A stretch of 64,000 bases of DNA from an uncultured Oscillibacter sp. (GCA_910587705.1 CAJUMX010000004.1:1-64000); one strand, 5' to 3'. Numbered from the stretch's first letter, positions 19,537 through 29,225 are shown. The notes: generated by a model from the sequence alone, not told the origin. Numbers and translations: made by a program.

Positions 19537-20358
19537 TTACAGGAAGGTCTCTATTTCCTTAGGCTCCTGGAAATTTTTCTCCAGCATAGCCACGTGGGAA
19601 AGAAACGCCGGGTCGTCGAAGTACTTGGCGTGGTGGGTGCATTTCCGCACGCAGGACTGGCACTTGATGCAGGTCCCCGGCACCTCCGCCACGTTCTTCG
19701 AATCGATGGCCCCCATGGGGCAGGTCCGGACGCAGACGCCGCAGTTACAGCATCTGCCCAGGTCCGTTTTTGGTTTGGCCTTCAAAAACTTCACCGGCTC
19801 TCCGTCCAGGCCCTTGGGTATATAATAGGGCGCTTCCGGGTCCCCCGGGACCTCCACCGGCGGCGGAACCGCTTCCAGATTCTGAAGCTTCCCGGCAATC
19901 TGCTTGGCGAACTGCTGAATGACCCGCTTGTCGTCCCAGTCGGGGCGGCCCTCCCCCAGTGCGTCGGTAAAGGCGTGGCGGCCTGGGAAGGCCCCCGCCG
20001 CCACGGTATGGAAGCCCTTGGCCTCCAGCAGGGCGCAGAACTCCGCCAGGGAGTTCTCATAGGCCCGGTTGCCAAAGGTCACCGCCGCCACCGCTAGGGC
20101 TCCGCTTCCTTGAAGCCGGGCCTGAAAATCCGGGGCAATTTTGTTGGGCATCCGGCCCGCGTAAGTGGGAGAGCCCACGATAACCAGTTCCCCTTTACCG
20201 AAGCTCAAGTTCTCCTCCCGCTCTCCCGGCTTTGTGAAGCTCCGGCAGGTCAGGGGCAGGGACAGCTCCGCCGCCAGGGCCTCCGCCAGGGTGCGGACCA
20301 CCTTGTCCGTCACGCCGGTGGCGCTGTAAAAAAGGGCTGTGATTTGCCGCAGTTCCAT
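19537..20358 (-). CDS. EFR1-family flavodoxin-ferredoxin protein
   Basis: 273 residues: an N-terminal flavodoxin-like domain (FYSATGVTDKVV phosphate loop, VGSPTYAGRMPN) and a C-terminal pair of 4Fe-4S clusters (CCNCGVCVRTCP and CIKCQSCVRKC). This domain pair is typical of EFR1 proteins of anaerobic Firmicutes. It should carry electrons between low-potential donors and an unknown acceptor in the cytoplasm. Confidence 0.9.
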   Translation of the reverse strand: MELRQITALFYSATGVTDKVVRTLAEALAAELSLPLTCRSFTKPGEREENLSFGKGELVIVGSPTYAGRMPNKIAPDFQARLQGSGALAVAAVTFGNRAYENSLAEFCALLEAKGFHTVAAGAFPGRHAFTDALGEGRPDWDDKRVIQQFAKQIAGKLQNLEAVPPPVEVPGDPEAPYYIPKGLDGEPVKFLKAKPKTDLGRCCNCGVCVRTCPMGAIDSKNVAEVPGTCIKCQSCVRKCTHHAKYFDDPAFLSHVAMLEKNFQEPKEIETFL

Positions 20359-20384
20359 GAAAAGCCTCCTGTTCGGTCTTTGTG

Positions 20385-20420
20385 AAGCCGCCCCGGCGAA
20401 GGTCCTCGCCGGGGCGGCTT
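20385..20420 (-). terminator. Long GC-rich hairpin upstream of the EFR1 gene
   Basis: Perfect 15-bp arms (AAGCCGCCCCGGCGA and complement) with a 6-base loop, between the EFR1 gene and the four-cysteine protein. The T-run is weak, so it may be a partial terminator. Confidence 0.65.
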
Positions 20421-20439
20421 TGTACGAATTCCAAGGGTT

Positions 20440-20649
20440 TCAGAGGGAAAAATCCTCCTCGCTGAGGTTCCTGGTGTCCAGCGCCGCCGGGCGGGGCGGA
20501 ACACGCTTCAAGGGGTCGTAACGAAACGCCCGGCAGGAATGCTCCACCGGCACCACGCCCCGTTTCACACAGGCCACCTCCCGCTCGTTGAGCTGCTGGC
20601 CCCGTTTGCAGTAGGCGCAGCGGGGATCGATGTCTTTTCGAAAAAGCAT
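20440..20649 (-). CDS. Small four-cysteine protein, probable zinc ribbon
   Basis: A 69-residue protein with four cysteines, Cys11, Cys14, Cys27 and Cys39 (CAYC...C...C), which probably bind zinc or an iron-sulfur cluster, and a basic middle followed by FRYDPLKRVPPRP. Short proteins of this pattern are widespread in Oscillospiraceae; the function is unknown. A good GGGAGG lies ahead of the ATG. Confidence 0.75.
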   Translation of the reverse strand: MLFRKDIDPRCAYCKRGQQLNEREVACVKRGVVPVEHSCRAFRYDPLKRVPPRPAALDTRNLSEEDFSL

Positions 20650-20715
20650 AGGGTCCTCCCTCTCCCGCCGGGTGGCGGAAAGTCCCCGGCTTTTATCAAA
20701 AATCGCTGACGCGGC

Positions 20716-23019
20716 TCAAAGCGTCTGAAGGCAGACGTGTTCGTTTTCGGCGGCGGCGTTGATGCCGATGATCGGCTCTTCGTAGCTGTTGATGATTTTC
20801 GTCGCCATGGGGTCCTCCAGCTCCTTCTGGATGGTCCGGCGGAGGTTCCGGGCCCCATAGGTCCGGGAATAGGACTTCTTGGTCAGGAAGTCCACCAGAG
20901 TGGCGTCGTAGGTAAAGGTAATGCCCTTCTCCTTCAAGGAGTCCCGCAGCTCGTCCAGCATAATCCGGGCGATGGACTGGAAGTCCTTCTCGGAGAGGCG
21001 GTTGAAGGTGATCACCGCGTCCACCCGGTTGATGAACTCCGGCCGGAGGAACTGCTGGAGGGCCTTCATGGCCTTTTCGCTGTCCTGCTGGCTGAGGCTC
21101 CGGTCAAAGCCCACGGTTCCCTCCTTGGTGGCGCTTCCGGCGTTGGAGGTCATGACGATGATGGTGTTTTCAAAGTTCACCTTCCGTCCGTGGGCGTCGG
21201 TGATTTCGCCGTCGTCCAGGATTTGCAGAAGGACGTTCAGCACGTCGGGGTGGGCCTTTTCAATCTCGTCGAAGAGAACGACAGCGTAGGGCTTCCGGCG
21301 GATTTTCTCCGTCAGCTGCCCCGCCTCGTCATAGCCCACATAACCTGGAGGAGAGCCCACGATGCGGGAAACGGAGTGCTTTTCCATAAACTCCGACATG
21401 TCCAGGCGAATTAAGGCGTCGGGGGTGTTGAACAGGTCCGTGGCCAGCTGCTTCACCAGCTCCGTTTTGCCTACGCCGGTGGAGCCCACAAAAATGAAGC
21501 TGACGGGCTTGTGCTTGGGGGAGATGCCCACCCGGTTCCGGCGGACGGCGGCGGACACAGCCTCGATGGCCTCGTCCTGGCCGATGATGTGGTCTTTCAA
21601 GCGCTCCTCCAGCTGGCTGAGGCGCTGGAACTCCTGCTCCCGGATGCGGGAGGCGGGAATCTTGGTCCACAGCTCGATGACGTGGGCCAGATTCTCCATG
21701 CTCAACTGGGGCTGGCCCTTCTCTTCGATGACGCTGAGCTCCGTGGAGAGCTGGAGGTCCCGGCTTTTCAGCTCTGCCATGCGGGCGTAGTCCTCCTCGG
21801 ACTTCTCCTCCTTCTCCTCCAGCATGGTCCGTTCCTTGGCGTAGTCGTCTATCTCCCGCTGAATTTGCATCCGCCGGGAGATGTCCGGGTCCTTCAAGTT
21901 CAGGTCCGAGCTCGCCTCGTCAATGAGGTCGATGGCCTTATCCGGCAAAAACCGATCCGTGATGTAGCGCTCGCTAAGCAGCACCGCCTGGCGGAGGATG
22001 CCCTCCGTCAGCTTGACGCCGTGGAACTCCTCATACTTGGGAGCCAGGCCCTTCAAAATCTTGATGGAATCCTCCACGGAGGGCTCGTTCACCGTCACCG
22101 GCTGGAAGCGCCGCTCCAGGGCGGAGTCCTTTTCAATGTGCTTGCGGTATTCATTGAAGGTGGTGGCGCCGATGACCTGGATTTCGCCCCGGCTTAGGGC
22201 GGGCTTTAAGATATTGGCGGCGTTCATGCTGCCCTCGGCGTCTCCCGCTCCCACCAGGTTGTGCACCTCGTCGATCATCAGGATAATGTTCCCCAGGCGT
22301 TTCACCTCGTCGATGAGGCCCTTCATCCGGCTCTCGAACTGGCCCCGGAACTGGGTGCCCGCCACAAGGGCCGTCAGGTCCAGGAGATAGACCTCCTTCT
22401 CCCGGAGCTTAAAGGGCACGTCGCCCTCGGCGATGCGCTGGGACAAACCCTCGGCAATGGCCGTCTTGCCCACGCCGGGCTCGCCGATGAGGCAGGGGTT
22501 GTTCTTCTGGCGGCGGTTCAGAATCTGGACCACCCGCTCAATCTCCTCTGCCCGGCCGATCACCGGGTCCAGCTTGCCGTCCTTGGCCTTCTGGGTCAGG
22601 GAGATGCAGTAATTCTCCAAATACTTCCGCTTGGTATTTTTGGAGGACTCCTTTTTCTCCCGGCGCTCGCTCCGGCCCTCCTCGGCGCTCTCCTTGGAGG
22701 ACTCGCCGCCGGAGAACAGGCGGTTCAGGAAGGGGAAGGTGGCGGTTTTGCCCTCTTCCTCCTCGCTGTCCTCCTCGCCGCCGGGTAGATCTTCGATGTT
22801 TTCCACGCCGTTCATAGCCTGCATCATTTCGCTGTTCAGGGTCTCTAAATCCTCGTCGGAAATACCCATGCGCTTCATCATGTCGTCCACCTGGGGAAGC
22901 CCCAGCTCCTTGGCGCATTTCAGACACAGGCCCTCGTTGATGGTCTTTTCACCGTCCAGCTTGGAAATGAATACCACGGCGACGTTTTTCTTGCATTTGG
23001 AACAAAGTGTCGGCTGCAT
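20716..23019 (-). CDS. Clp-family AAA+ ATPase with N-terminal zinc finger
   Basis: 767-residue class I Clp ATPase. It starts with a zinc finger (CSKCKKN ... CLKC, residues 5-34) as in ClpE. Then come an acidic/charged linker instead of the double Clp-N domain, AAA module 1 (GEPGVGKTAIAEGL), a coiled-coil middle region (about 400-440) and AAA module 2 (VGSTGVGKTELVK). A VGF tripeptide (EGTVGFDRS) is in the right place for ClpP docking, so it probably unfolds substrates for ClpP. ClpC or ClpE naming is uncertain because of the missing N-domain. Confidence 0.92.
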   Translation of the reverse strand: MQPTLCSKCKKNVAVVFISKLDGEKTINEGLCLKCAKELGLPQVDDMMKRMGISDEDLETLNSEMMQAMNGVENIEDLPGGEEDSEEEEGKTATFPFLNRLFSGGESSKESAEEGRSERREKKESSKNTKRKYLENYCISLTQKAKDGKLDPVIGRAEEIERVVQILNRRQKNNPCLIGEPGVGKTAIAEGLSQRIAEGDVPFKLREKEVYLLDLTALVAGTQFRGQFESRMKGLIDEVKRLGNIILMIDEVHNLVGAGDAEGSMNAANILKPALSRGEIQVIGATTFNEYRKHIEKDSALERRFQPVTVNEPSVEDSIKILKGLAPKYEEFHGVKLTEGILRQAVLLSERYITDRFLPDKAIDLIDEASSDLNLKDPDISRRMQIQREIDDYAKERTMLEEKEEKSEEDYARMAELKSRDLQLSTELSVIEEKGQPQLSMENLAHVIELWTKIPASRIREQEFQRLSQLEERLKDHIIGQDEAIEAVSAAVRRNRVGISPKHKPVSFIFVGSTGVGKTELVKQLATDLFNTPDALIRLDMSEFMEKHSVSRIVGSPPGYVGYDEAGQLTEKIRRKPYAVVLFDEIEKAHPDVLNVLLQILDDGEITDAHGRKVNFENTIIVMTSNAGSATKEGTVGFDRSLSQQDSEKAMKALQQFLRPEFINRVDAVITFNRLSEKDFQSIARIMLDELRDSLKEKGITFTYDATLVDFLTKKSYSRTYGARNLRRTIQKELEDPMATKIINSYEEPIIGINAAAENEHVCLQTL

Positions 23020-23103
23020 ACCTTTTAAACCTCCACGCGCCCTTTCGGCGCTATTCTTATCGAAATATCGGGCCTCATGGAGGCCGTTTGGCTGGGGGAA
23101 TGG

Positions 23104-23808
23104 TCAAATTCCCAGGAATTTCAGCGCATCCAGGGGCGTATGGTCGGTGAAAAACCGGAAAATCCGGCTGCCCTCCTCCCCGTCGAAGGAGACCCCCGCC
23201 AGCCGCAGCGCCCACACCGCCAAAAACAACAGCAGCGCTCCCTCCGCCAGCCCCACAAGACCGCCGCCCACAGCGTTGAGCCCGTGAAGGCCCGGCAGCT
23301 TTAAAACTGCGTCCAGCATCCGCACCAGCAGGTGCAGGGCAATGCTCAACAGGACAAAAGAGAGCATGTACAGCACCCCGTAGAGCATGGACTGGGCCAC
23401 GCTTCCAATTACGGCGGTCATCAAATGAGCTCCGGTGTCCCGGACGGTGTTTTGAGCCCGGAAGGTCAGCGCGTCCCACTGGGTCTCGTCGATCCCCAGC
23501 AGGCCTAGCACATCCGTAATGGACAGCTGGTCCTCCTGTGGGAAGGTCCCCTCCTCCGGCTGTTCGCCGGGATACCGTTCTTGAAGGGCCTCGTCCAGGC
23601 GGGCCTCCAGTCGCTTTTCAATTACCGGAGCAATGAGCCTCGCCGCCGGGGCCGACAGGGCCGAGGCGATGATTCCCGCCCCCGCCAGGGACAAAACCAA
23701 AACCAGCAGTCCCGCCAGTGTCCGCAGCAGTCCCTTCCAGGCCCCCAAAATCCCGAAGCCTGCCAGCACCGCCGCGGCGATGGCATCTATTATAACAGGT
23801 GTCGTCAA
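23104..23808 (-). CDS. CvpA-family membrane protein
   Basis: 234 residues with the CvpA pattern: helices at about 5-25, 28-50 (LLVLVLSLAGAGIIASAL), 110-135 and 140-165, and an intervening soluble segment. CvpA proteins are inner-membrane proteins linked to colicin V production in E. coli and to envelope or bile stress elsewhere. It is part of the long minus-strand run between truA and the Clp gene. Confidence 0.8.
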   Translation of the reverse strand: MTTPVIIDAIAAAVLAGFGILGAWKGLLRTLAGLLVLVLSLAGAGIIASALSAPAARLIAPVIEKRLEARLDEALQERYPGEQPEEGTFPQEDQLSITDVLGLLGIDETQWDALTFRAQNTVRDTGAHLMTAVIGSVAQSMLYGVLYMLSFVLLSIALHLLVRMLDAVLKLPGLHGLNAVGGGLVGLAEGALLLFLAVWALRLAGVSFDGEEGSRIFRFFTDHTPLDALKFLGI

Positions 23809-23866
23809 ACTTTCCTACCTCTTCCCCTGTAAACGTTTTGTGAACACGCCGCTTATTTTCATGCAG

Positions 23867-25027
23867 TCAAGGCAAAAACAGGCTGGCAGACCCGGAGGAC
23901 AACAGCAGCGCCGACCCATCGGGACGCATCAGCGCCTCTCGGGCGTCTCCCGTCCCTTGGAGGGTGGCGTAGGGCTGGAGGTCCGGGTTGTAAACCGCCA
24001 GACGGTCGGCGTAGAGGACTGCCAGATACCGCCCGGAGGCGGAAATGCTCAACACCTCTTCCCGAACGTCCAGAGAGCCCAAAACCTCTCCGTTCTTATC
24101 CACGGTGACCAGCTGCCCCACGCTGCCGGAGCGGTAGCGGTTCAGCAGCAACGCGGCAAAGCCTGTGCCTCCCAGATCGTACTCCCGAAGATAGGACCCG
24201 CTGTAAGAATAGGCCCCGGTGATTTCACCGCCGGCGTTGGCAAAGGTCAGGGCGGTGTCGGAGACAGTTGCCAACCGCCCCTCTAACTCCCCGACCGCAG
24301 CCACAAGGCCGCCGGAGATGCTGTAATCTGCCGCCGGCTCCGTCTCCGGCATCTTATAGAGCACGATGTTGCTGACAAATACACCGTTCTCCTGGCCCAG
24401 CGTCACCGCCGCCAGATGATCTCCAAAAATATACCCGTCCAGCACAAAGCGCTGGGAGGATTTGAATTCAAAATAGGGGTCTGGCCCCAAGGCCCGGTCA
24501 TAGACCTTGACGCTTCCCTTGTAGCCCTTCTTTTGGGCTGTCACCGCCAGCTCGCCGTCCTGGCTCAACGTGGCGGATATGTAGGGTTCCTCCTCGCTGG
24601 CGGTGAGCTCCAGCAAAAGGCCCGACTGGTCGATGACATACAAAGACGTTCCCCCCACGTCGTAGGCCACTGCCCGGCCGCCGCCGGAGACCAGGGCCGG
24701 AGCCGTCATAGTCACTGGCGTGGACCAGACCTCCTCCCCCGCGCGGTTGTAAAGGCTCAAGGACGCGTCCGACAGCACCGCCAGGCTCTCCCCCAACAGG
24801 GCAAAGCGATTCTTGGAGGCGGAGTCGTAATGATAGACCGTCTCGCCGCCCGCCTGCTCCGCCCGCCCATAGTGAAGATAGCGGCGGAGAATGTCAAACC
24901 CCGTGCCGTCCCGGTAGGCCGCAAACAGCACCACCAGCAGCACCACCGCCAGCATCAGGAAAAAACTCAAAAAGCTGCGGATAGGGTGCCGTTCCTCTTT
25001 GGACTTGTCCACGCGTTTCTCACTCAT
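23867..25027 (-). CDS. DUF5711-family membrane-anchored beta-propeller-like protein
   Basis: 386 residues: a charged N-terminus, one membrane helix (about 18-40, FLSFFLMLAVVLLVVLFAAY) and an extracytoplasmic domain of repeated beta strands (VLSDASLSLYNRAGEEVW, SLYVIDQSGLLLELTASEE), as in DUF5711 proteins. Function unknown. Its start overlaps the end of truA by eight bases. Confidence 0.75.
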   Translation of the reverse strand: MSEKRVDKSKEERHPIRSFLSFFLMLAVVLLVVLFAAYRDGTGFDILRRYLHYGRAEQAGGETVYHYDSASKNRFALLGESLAVLSDASLSLYNRAGEEVWSTPVTMTAPALVSGGGRAVAYDVGGTSLYVIDQSGLLLELTASEEEPYISATLSQDGELAVTAQKKGYKGSVKVYDRALGPDPYFEFKSSQRFVLDGYIFGDHLAAVTLGQENGVFVSNIVLYKMPETEPAADYSISGGLVAAVGELEGRLATVSDTALTFANAGGEITGAYSYSGSYLREYDLGGTGFAALLLNRYRSGSVGQLVTVDKNGEVLGSLDVREEVLSISASGRYLAVLYADRLAVYNPDLQPYATLQGTGDAREALMRPDGSALLLSSGSASLFLP

Positions 25028-25775
25028 TCAGCCGTTCATCCTCATACCAGATTCTCGTCAGGTACAGCCCCCCCGGGGGCACCGTGGGCCCCGCCAGGGT
25101 CCGGTCCCCGCTCTCCAAAATGGCGGGGATGTCCTCCGGGGCAAATTTCCCCTCGGCGGCGTAGAGCACGGTCCCCGTAATGGCCCGGACCATGTTGTAC
25201 AAAAAGCCGTCGGCGCAGACCTTCAATTCCAGCAAATCCCCGCTCCGGGTCACGTCGCACCAGTAAATGGTGCGGACGGTGGTTTTCGTCTCCGTGCCCA
25301 CCGAGCGGACGGCCCGGAAATCGTGGGTCCCCACAAACATATGGGCGGCCCGGTTCAAAAAGTCCTCGTCCAGCCGTTTTGGGTAAAAGTAGGCCCGGTT
25401 CACATAGAAGGGATTTTTGAAGCGGGAGTTGTAAATGCGGTAGGTGTATTCCTTTTTGACGCAGGAGCCGATGGCGTTGAAGTCCTCCCCCACCTCCACC
25501 GCCTCCCGGACGGCGATGTCCTCCGGGGTGTGGGTGTTGATGGCGTAGGGCATCCGGTCAATGGGGATGCGGCTCTTTGTGCGGAAATTGGCCACGTACC
25601 GCTCCGCGTGGACCCCGGCGTCCGTCCTCCCGCAGCCCGTCAGGTGGACAGGCTCCCCGCAGACCTTGGAGATGGCCTTTTGCAGAGTCTCGCAGACGGA
25701 GGCGGCGTTTTTCTGCACCTGCCAGCCGTGGTAGGCGGTGCCGTTGTAGGTGAGTTTTAAGGCGATGTTGCGCAT
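25020..25775 (-). CDS. truA: tRNA pseudouridine(38-40) synthase
   Basis: 251 residues. TruA modifies U38, U39 and U40 in the anticodon stem. The start motif MRNIALKLTYNGTAYHGWQ and the catalytic-Asp motif GCGRTDAGVHAERYVANF are present. The ATG at 25775 follows AAAGGAGG; an open extension upstream lacks the family pattern. Upstream lies a membrane-anchored protein gene, and further up the ecf genes, an order often seen near truA in Firmicutes. Confidence 0.96.
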   Translation of the reverse strand: MRNIALKLTYNGTAYHGWQVQKNAASVCETLQKAISKVCGEPVHLTGCGRTDAGVHAERYVANFRTKSRIPIDRMPYAINTHTPEDIAVREAVEVGEDFNAIGSCVKKEYTYRIYNSRFKNPFYVNRAYFYPKRLDEDFLNRAAHMFVGTHDFRAVRSVGTETKTTVRTIYWCDVTRSGDLLELKVCADGFLYNMVRAITGTVLYAAEGKFAPEDIPAILESGDRTLAGPTVPPGGLYLTRIWYEDERLNE

Positions 25776-25792
25776 GTGCCGCCTCCTTTCGG

Positions 25793-26686
25793 TTAATCCC
25801 AGGTGAGCTTGGGAACGTTCTCCCACGAAGAGGTGTTGTTGAAAACGTCCCGTTCTTCCACAGCAATCCAGCCCTGGAGCAGAAACTCATAGCCCAAGCC
25901 GTTTTCGTCCCGGCAGAAGAAAGTCAAGTCCATCCGGTCCCCCGGCTGGGCCTCTGCGGACAGCTTGCCGCAAAAGTAGCTGCTGGAAGGCCCCCCCGGT
26001 TCCGCCGCCTGTTCCGCCACGAGTTCGTTATTTCGCCGGAGGCGGAACACGCAATCCTTCGCCACGACGGGACCAGGGTAAAGCTTCGTATACAGCTTCG
26101 CGCTGCACTCGTACGCAGTAAAGACGCCTTTCAAATACTCCGCCTGGGTCTGCCCTGCCTGGGCCTCGCACCAAAGCGGCAAAAGCTCCCACACGCCGCC
26201 TAGAAGGCCCAGGCTCTCCCGGCGCTGGCTCCCGCCGTTTTGAATCACCGCGTACAGGCTGATTTCCATGCTGGGGTTGTCCAGCGGCAGCTCCAGCGTT
26301 CCCGTAAAGGTCCCGGTTCCACCGCCGAAGAGAGGAAGGGAATCCCCTTCGCCGCCGCCATTCTCAGCAAACCAGAAAAGCTCCACGGCGGTGTCCTCCC
26401 GCCATTCCTTCAATACGGCGGAAACCTCCACATCCAGACGGCGTTTTTCCATATTTAAAGAGGGGATGTACTCCCAGTTCCAGACCAGCTTGTCCGCTTC
26501 CTGCGCCTGGGCATAGAAGGAGGATTCCAGTCCCCCAATTTCGGCAGAGAGCTTCCTTCGCGCCTCGGAAATTTGCCGCTCCAAGTTCTCCAGCCGCTGC
26601 CCCTGCCAAAGGTTCACCGCCAGCAAAAGCACACAGAGGAGCGCCGCAATCTTTCCCCAATCCCGCTTTTTCCTCTCTTCCATCAA
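25793..26686 (-). CDS. Unknown membrane-anchored protein with coiled coil
   Basis: 297 residues with a charged N-terminus, one membrane segment (about 12-25, IAALLCVLLLAVNLW) and a coiled coil (about 28-60). The rest is a beta-rich extracytoplasmic part without a recognised family. It lies between ecfT and truA with short gaps, so it is probably co-transcribed. Confidence 0.65.
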   Translation of the reverse strand: MMEERKKRDWGKIAALLCVLLLAVNLWQGQRLENLERQISEARRKLSAEIGGLESSFYAQAQEADKLVWNWEYIPSLNMEKRRLDVEVSAVLKEWREDTAVELFWFAENGGGEGDSLPLFGGGTGTFTGTLELPLDNPSMEISLYAVIQNGGSQRRESLGLLGGVWELLPLWCEAQAGQTQAEYLKGVFTAYECSAKLYTKLYPGPVVAKDCVFRLRRNNELVAEQAAEPGGPSSSYFCGKLSAEAQPGDRMDLTFFCRDENGLGYEFLLQGWIAVEERDVFNNTSSWENVPKLTWD

Positions 26687-26698
26687 AATCTCCTCTTC

Positions 26699-27505
26699 CT
26701 ACAGCCCAACGGCCCTCATAGCAATCACGCCCGCCAGAATCAGGATCCCCAGGGCCAGGGCGATGTAGTCCCGGCGCTCGTACCTCAAAACATGGAGCTT
26801 CGTCCGGCCCTCGCCGCCGTGGTAGCAGCGGCACTCCATGGCTGTGGCCAGCTCGTCCGCCCGGCGGAAGGCGCTGATGAACAGCGGCACCAGAATGGGC
26901 ACCAGGGCTTTCGCCTTCTCCATCAGGTTTCCGCTCTCAAAGTCCGCACCCCGGGCCTTTTGGGCGGACATGATTTTATCCGTCTCCTCGATCAGCGTGG
27001 GGATGAACCGCAGGGCGATGGACATGATCATGGTCAGCTCGTGGACCGGGACGTGGAAGCGCTTCAAGCCGTTCAGCAGCCGTTCCAGACCGTCGGTAAG
27101 GCTGATGGGGCTGGTGGTGTAGGTCATGAGGAAGGTCCCCATGATGAGGAGCATGATCCGCAGGACCATAAAGGCGGCGTTCCGGAGACCCGAGGTGGTG
27201 ATATGAAGAGGTCCCCAGGCCCAGAGAACCCCCTCCCCGGGAGTAAAGAACAGGTTCAAAACGCCGGTAAAGATGATGATGAACAGCACCGGCTTTAAGC
27301 CCTTCACCAGAGCCCGCAGGCCCACCTTGGAAACCTGGACGCAGAGGGCCAGCACCAGGGCCATCAGGCCGTAGGCCAGGAAGCTCTTGGCGGTAAACAA
27401 GGCCGTGATATACAGCACCACCAGCAAAATTTTCGTCCGGGGGTCCAGCTTATGAGCCACGGTATTTCCGGGGAAATACTGGCCCAGGGTGATGTCCTTC
27501 AGCAT
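26699..27505 (-). CDS. ecfT: ECF transporter transmembrane subunit
   Basis: 268 residues, the usual EcfT length. Membrane helices cluster in the first 140 and last 25 residues, and the two coupling motifs near residues 170-230 are visible (ALRFIPTLIEETDKIMSAQKA; ADELATAMECRCYHGG). EcfT links the ATPases to exchangeable vitamin-binding S components encoded elsewhere. It overlaps ecfA2 by 7 bases. Confidence 0.95.
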   Translation of the reverse strand: MLKDITLGQYFPGNTVAHKLDPRTKILLVVLYITALFTAKSFLAYGLMALVLALCVQVSKVGLRALVKGLKPVLFIIIFTGVLNLFFTPGEGVLWAWGPLHITTSGLRNAAFMVLRIMLLIMGTFLMTYTTSPISLTDGLERLLNGLKRFHVPVHELTMIMSIALRFIPTLIEETDKIMSAQKARGADFESGNLMEKAKALVPILVPLFISAFRRADELATAMECRCYHGGEGRTKLHVLRYERRDYIALALGILILAGVIAMRAVGL

Positions 27506-28362
27506 GAGGCCCCTCCCCTCTTGAGGGCCAGGAGCTGTTCCTCCAGGGCCTCCACGGTGTAGACGGCGGGGTCGATGGGCAGCCCCCGCTCCCGGAGGGC
27601 CAAAGCCACCCGGGTGATCTGGGGCACGTCCAGCCCGGCGGAGAGCAGCTCCTCCGCCCTTGCGAAAACCTCCGCCGGGGTTCCGCTCATCAAAATGTGA
27701 GCGGATTTCAGCACCAAGATACGGTCCACATTCTGGGCGATTTCATCCATGCTGTGGCTGACCAGGAGGATGGTGGCGTTCTTGTGCCGGTGGTACTCCC
27801 GGATGTTCGCCATCAGGTTCTCCCGGCCCGCCGGGTCCAGGCCCGCCGTGGGCTCGTCCAGCACCAGGACCTTGGGCTCCATGGCCAGCACCCCCGCCAG
27901 GGCCACCCGGCGCTTCTGACCGCCGGAGAGCTCAAAGGGGGATTTTTCCAGCTGCTCGTCCCGAAGGCCCACCAGGCGGGCGGCCTCCCGGACGGCGCGG
28001 TCCAGGTCCTCCCCGGCCTTTCCCTGGTTTTTGGGGCCAAAGGCGATATCCTTATAGACGGTTTCCTCAAAAAGCTGGTACTCCGGGTACTGGAATACCA
28101 GGCCCACCTGGAAGCGGACGCTCCGTATTTTTTTCGGCTCGGCCCAGATATCCTTCCCCTCCAGCAGAATCTGGCCGGAGGTGGGTTTCAGCAGGCCGTT
28201 CAGGTGCTGAATCAGGGTGGATTTCCCGGACCCGGTGTGGCCGATGATTCCCAGAAACTCCCCCGGCTCCACGGCGAAGCTGACATCCTCCACCGCGCTG
28301 CGCCGGAAGGGCGTCCCGATGCCGTAAGTATGGGTCAGGTTTTTGATCTCTAAAATTGGCAA
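27499..28362 (-). CDS. ecfA2: ECF transporter ATPase A2
   Basis: 287-residue ABC ATPase with Walker A GHTGSGKST, Q-loop, signature LSGGQKRRVALAG and Walker B VLVLDEPTAGLDP. It forms the ECF module with EcfA1 and EcfT. The start is taken as the TTG at 28362 (PILEIKNLTHTYG), since AGGAGG lies 7 bases upstream and the family N-terminus begins there; the frame is open to 28449. Only 11 bases separate it from ecfA1. Confidence 0.93.
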   Translation of the reverse strand: MPILEIKNLTHTYGIGTPFRRSAVEDVSFAVEPGEFLGIIGHTGSGKSTLIQHLNGLLKPTSGQILLEGKDIWAEPKKIRSVRFQVGLVFQYPEYQLFEETVYKDIAFGPKNQGKAGEDLDRAVREAARLVGLRDEQLEKSPFELSGGQKRRVALAGVLAMEPKVLVLDEPTAGLDPAGRENLMANIREYHRHKNATILLVSHSMDEIAQNVDRILVLKSAHILMSGTPAEVFARAEELLSAGLDVPQITRVALALRERGLPIDPAVYTVEALEEQLLALKRGGASC

Positions 28363-28373
28363 GTCCGGTCCTC

Positions 28374-29225
28374 CTATCCCTTCTTCAACGCTCCGGCCAC
28401 GGCGGCGGCGCAGTCCTCCACGTTCAGGGCGTCCAGGGGTACGTCCCACCCCTTTTGCCGGAGGCGGTCCAGCAGGTCCACGGTATCCGGCACCGTCAAC
28501 CCCAGATGCCGAAGGCGGGTCACCTGGCTGAATACCTCCTCCGGTGTTCCGTCCAGGTCCACCCGGCCGTCGTTCATGACCACCACCCGGTCCGCGCCCT
28601 CCGCCTCGTTCATATGGTGGGTAATCAGAATCACGGTGATGCCCTTTTCCTTATTTAAACGGTGGATGGTGGTCAGCACCTCCCGCCGCCCGATGGGGTC
28701 CAGCATGGCGGTGGCCTCATCCAGCACCACACAGGCGGGTTCCATGGCGATGACCCCGGCGATGGCGATGCGCTGCTTCTGCCCGCCGGAAAGGAGGTGG
28801 GGCGCGTGGGTGACAAACTCATCCATGCCCACGGCCTTTAGGGCCTCGTCCACCCGGCGGCGGATTTCCTCTGTAGGCACGCCCAGATTCTCTGGGGCGA
28901 AGGCCACGTCCTCTTCCACCACGTTGGCGACAATCTGGTTGTCCGGGTTCTGGAACACCATACCCACCCGCTGACGGATGGCCAGAAGTAGGTCCTGATC
29001 CAGGGTGTCCATGCCCTCCACCCAGACTTTCCCCCCGGCGGGGAGGAGCACGGCGTTGAAGGTCTTGGCTAGGGTGGATTTCCCGGAGCCGTTGTGGCCC
29101 AGGACCACCACGAAGCTGCCCTTCTTAATTTCCAGGTCCACGCCCCGGAGGGCATAGACCGGCTTTTGCCCCTCGTCCGCCGGGTAGGCGAAGCGGAGGC
29201 TCTCGGTCTTGATCATTTTACTCAT
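28374..29225 (-). CDS. ecfA1: ECF transporter ATPase A1
   Basis: 283-residue ABC ATPase with Walker A GHNGSGKST, signature LSGGQKQRIAIAG and Walker B ACVVLDEATAMLDP. It is the first of the ecfA1-ecfA2-ecfT genes. Its ATG overlaps the stop of the VanZ remnant by four bases (ATGA), which hints that a full gene once preceded it. Confidence 0.95.
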   Translation of the reverse strand: MSKMIKTESLRFAYPADEGQKPVYALRGVDLEIKKGSFVVVLGHNGSGKSTLAKTFNAVLLPAGGKVWVEGMDTLDQDLLLAIRQRVGMVFQNPDNQIVANVVEEDVAFAPENLGVPTEEIRRRVDEALKAVGMDEFVTHAPHLLSGGQKQRIAIAGVIAMEPACVVLDEATAMLDPIGRREVLTTIHRLNKEKGITVILITHHMNEAEGADRVVVMNDGRVDLDGTPEEVFSQVTRLRHLGLTVPDTVDLLDRLRQKGWDVPLDALNVEDCAAAVAGALKKG

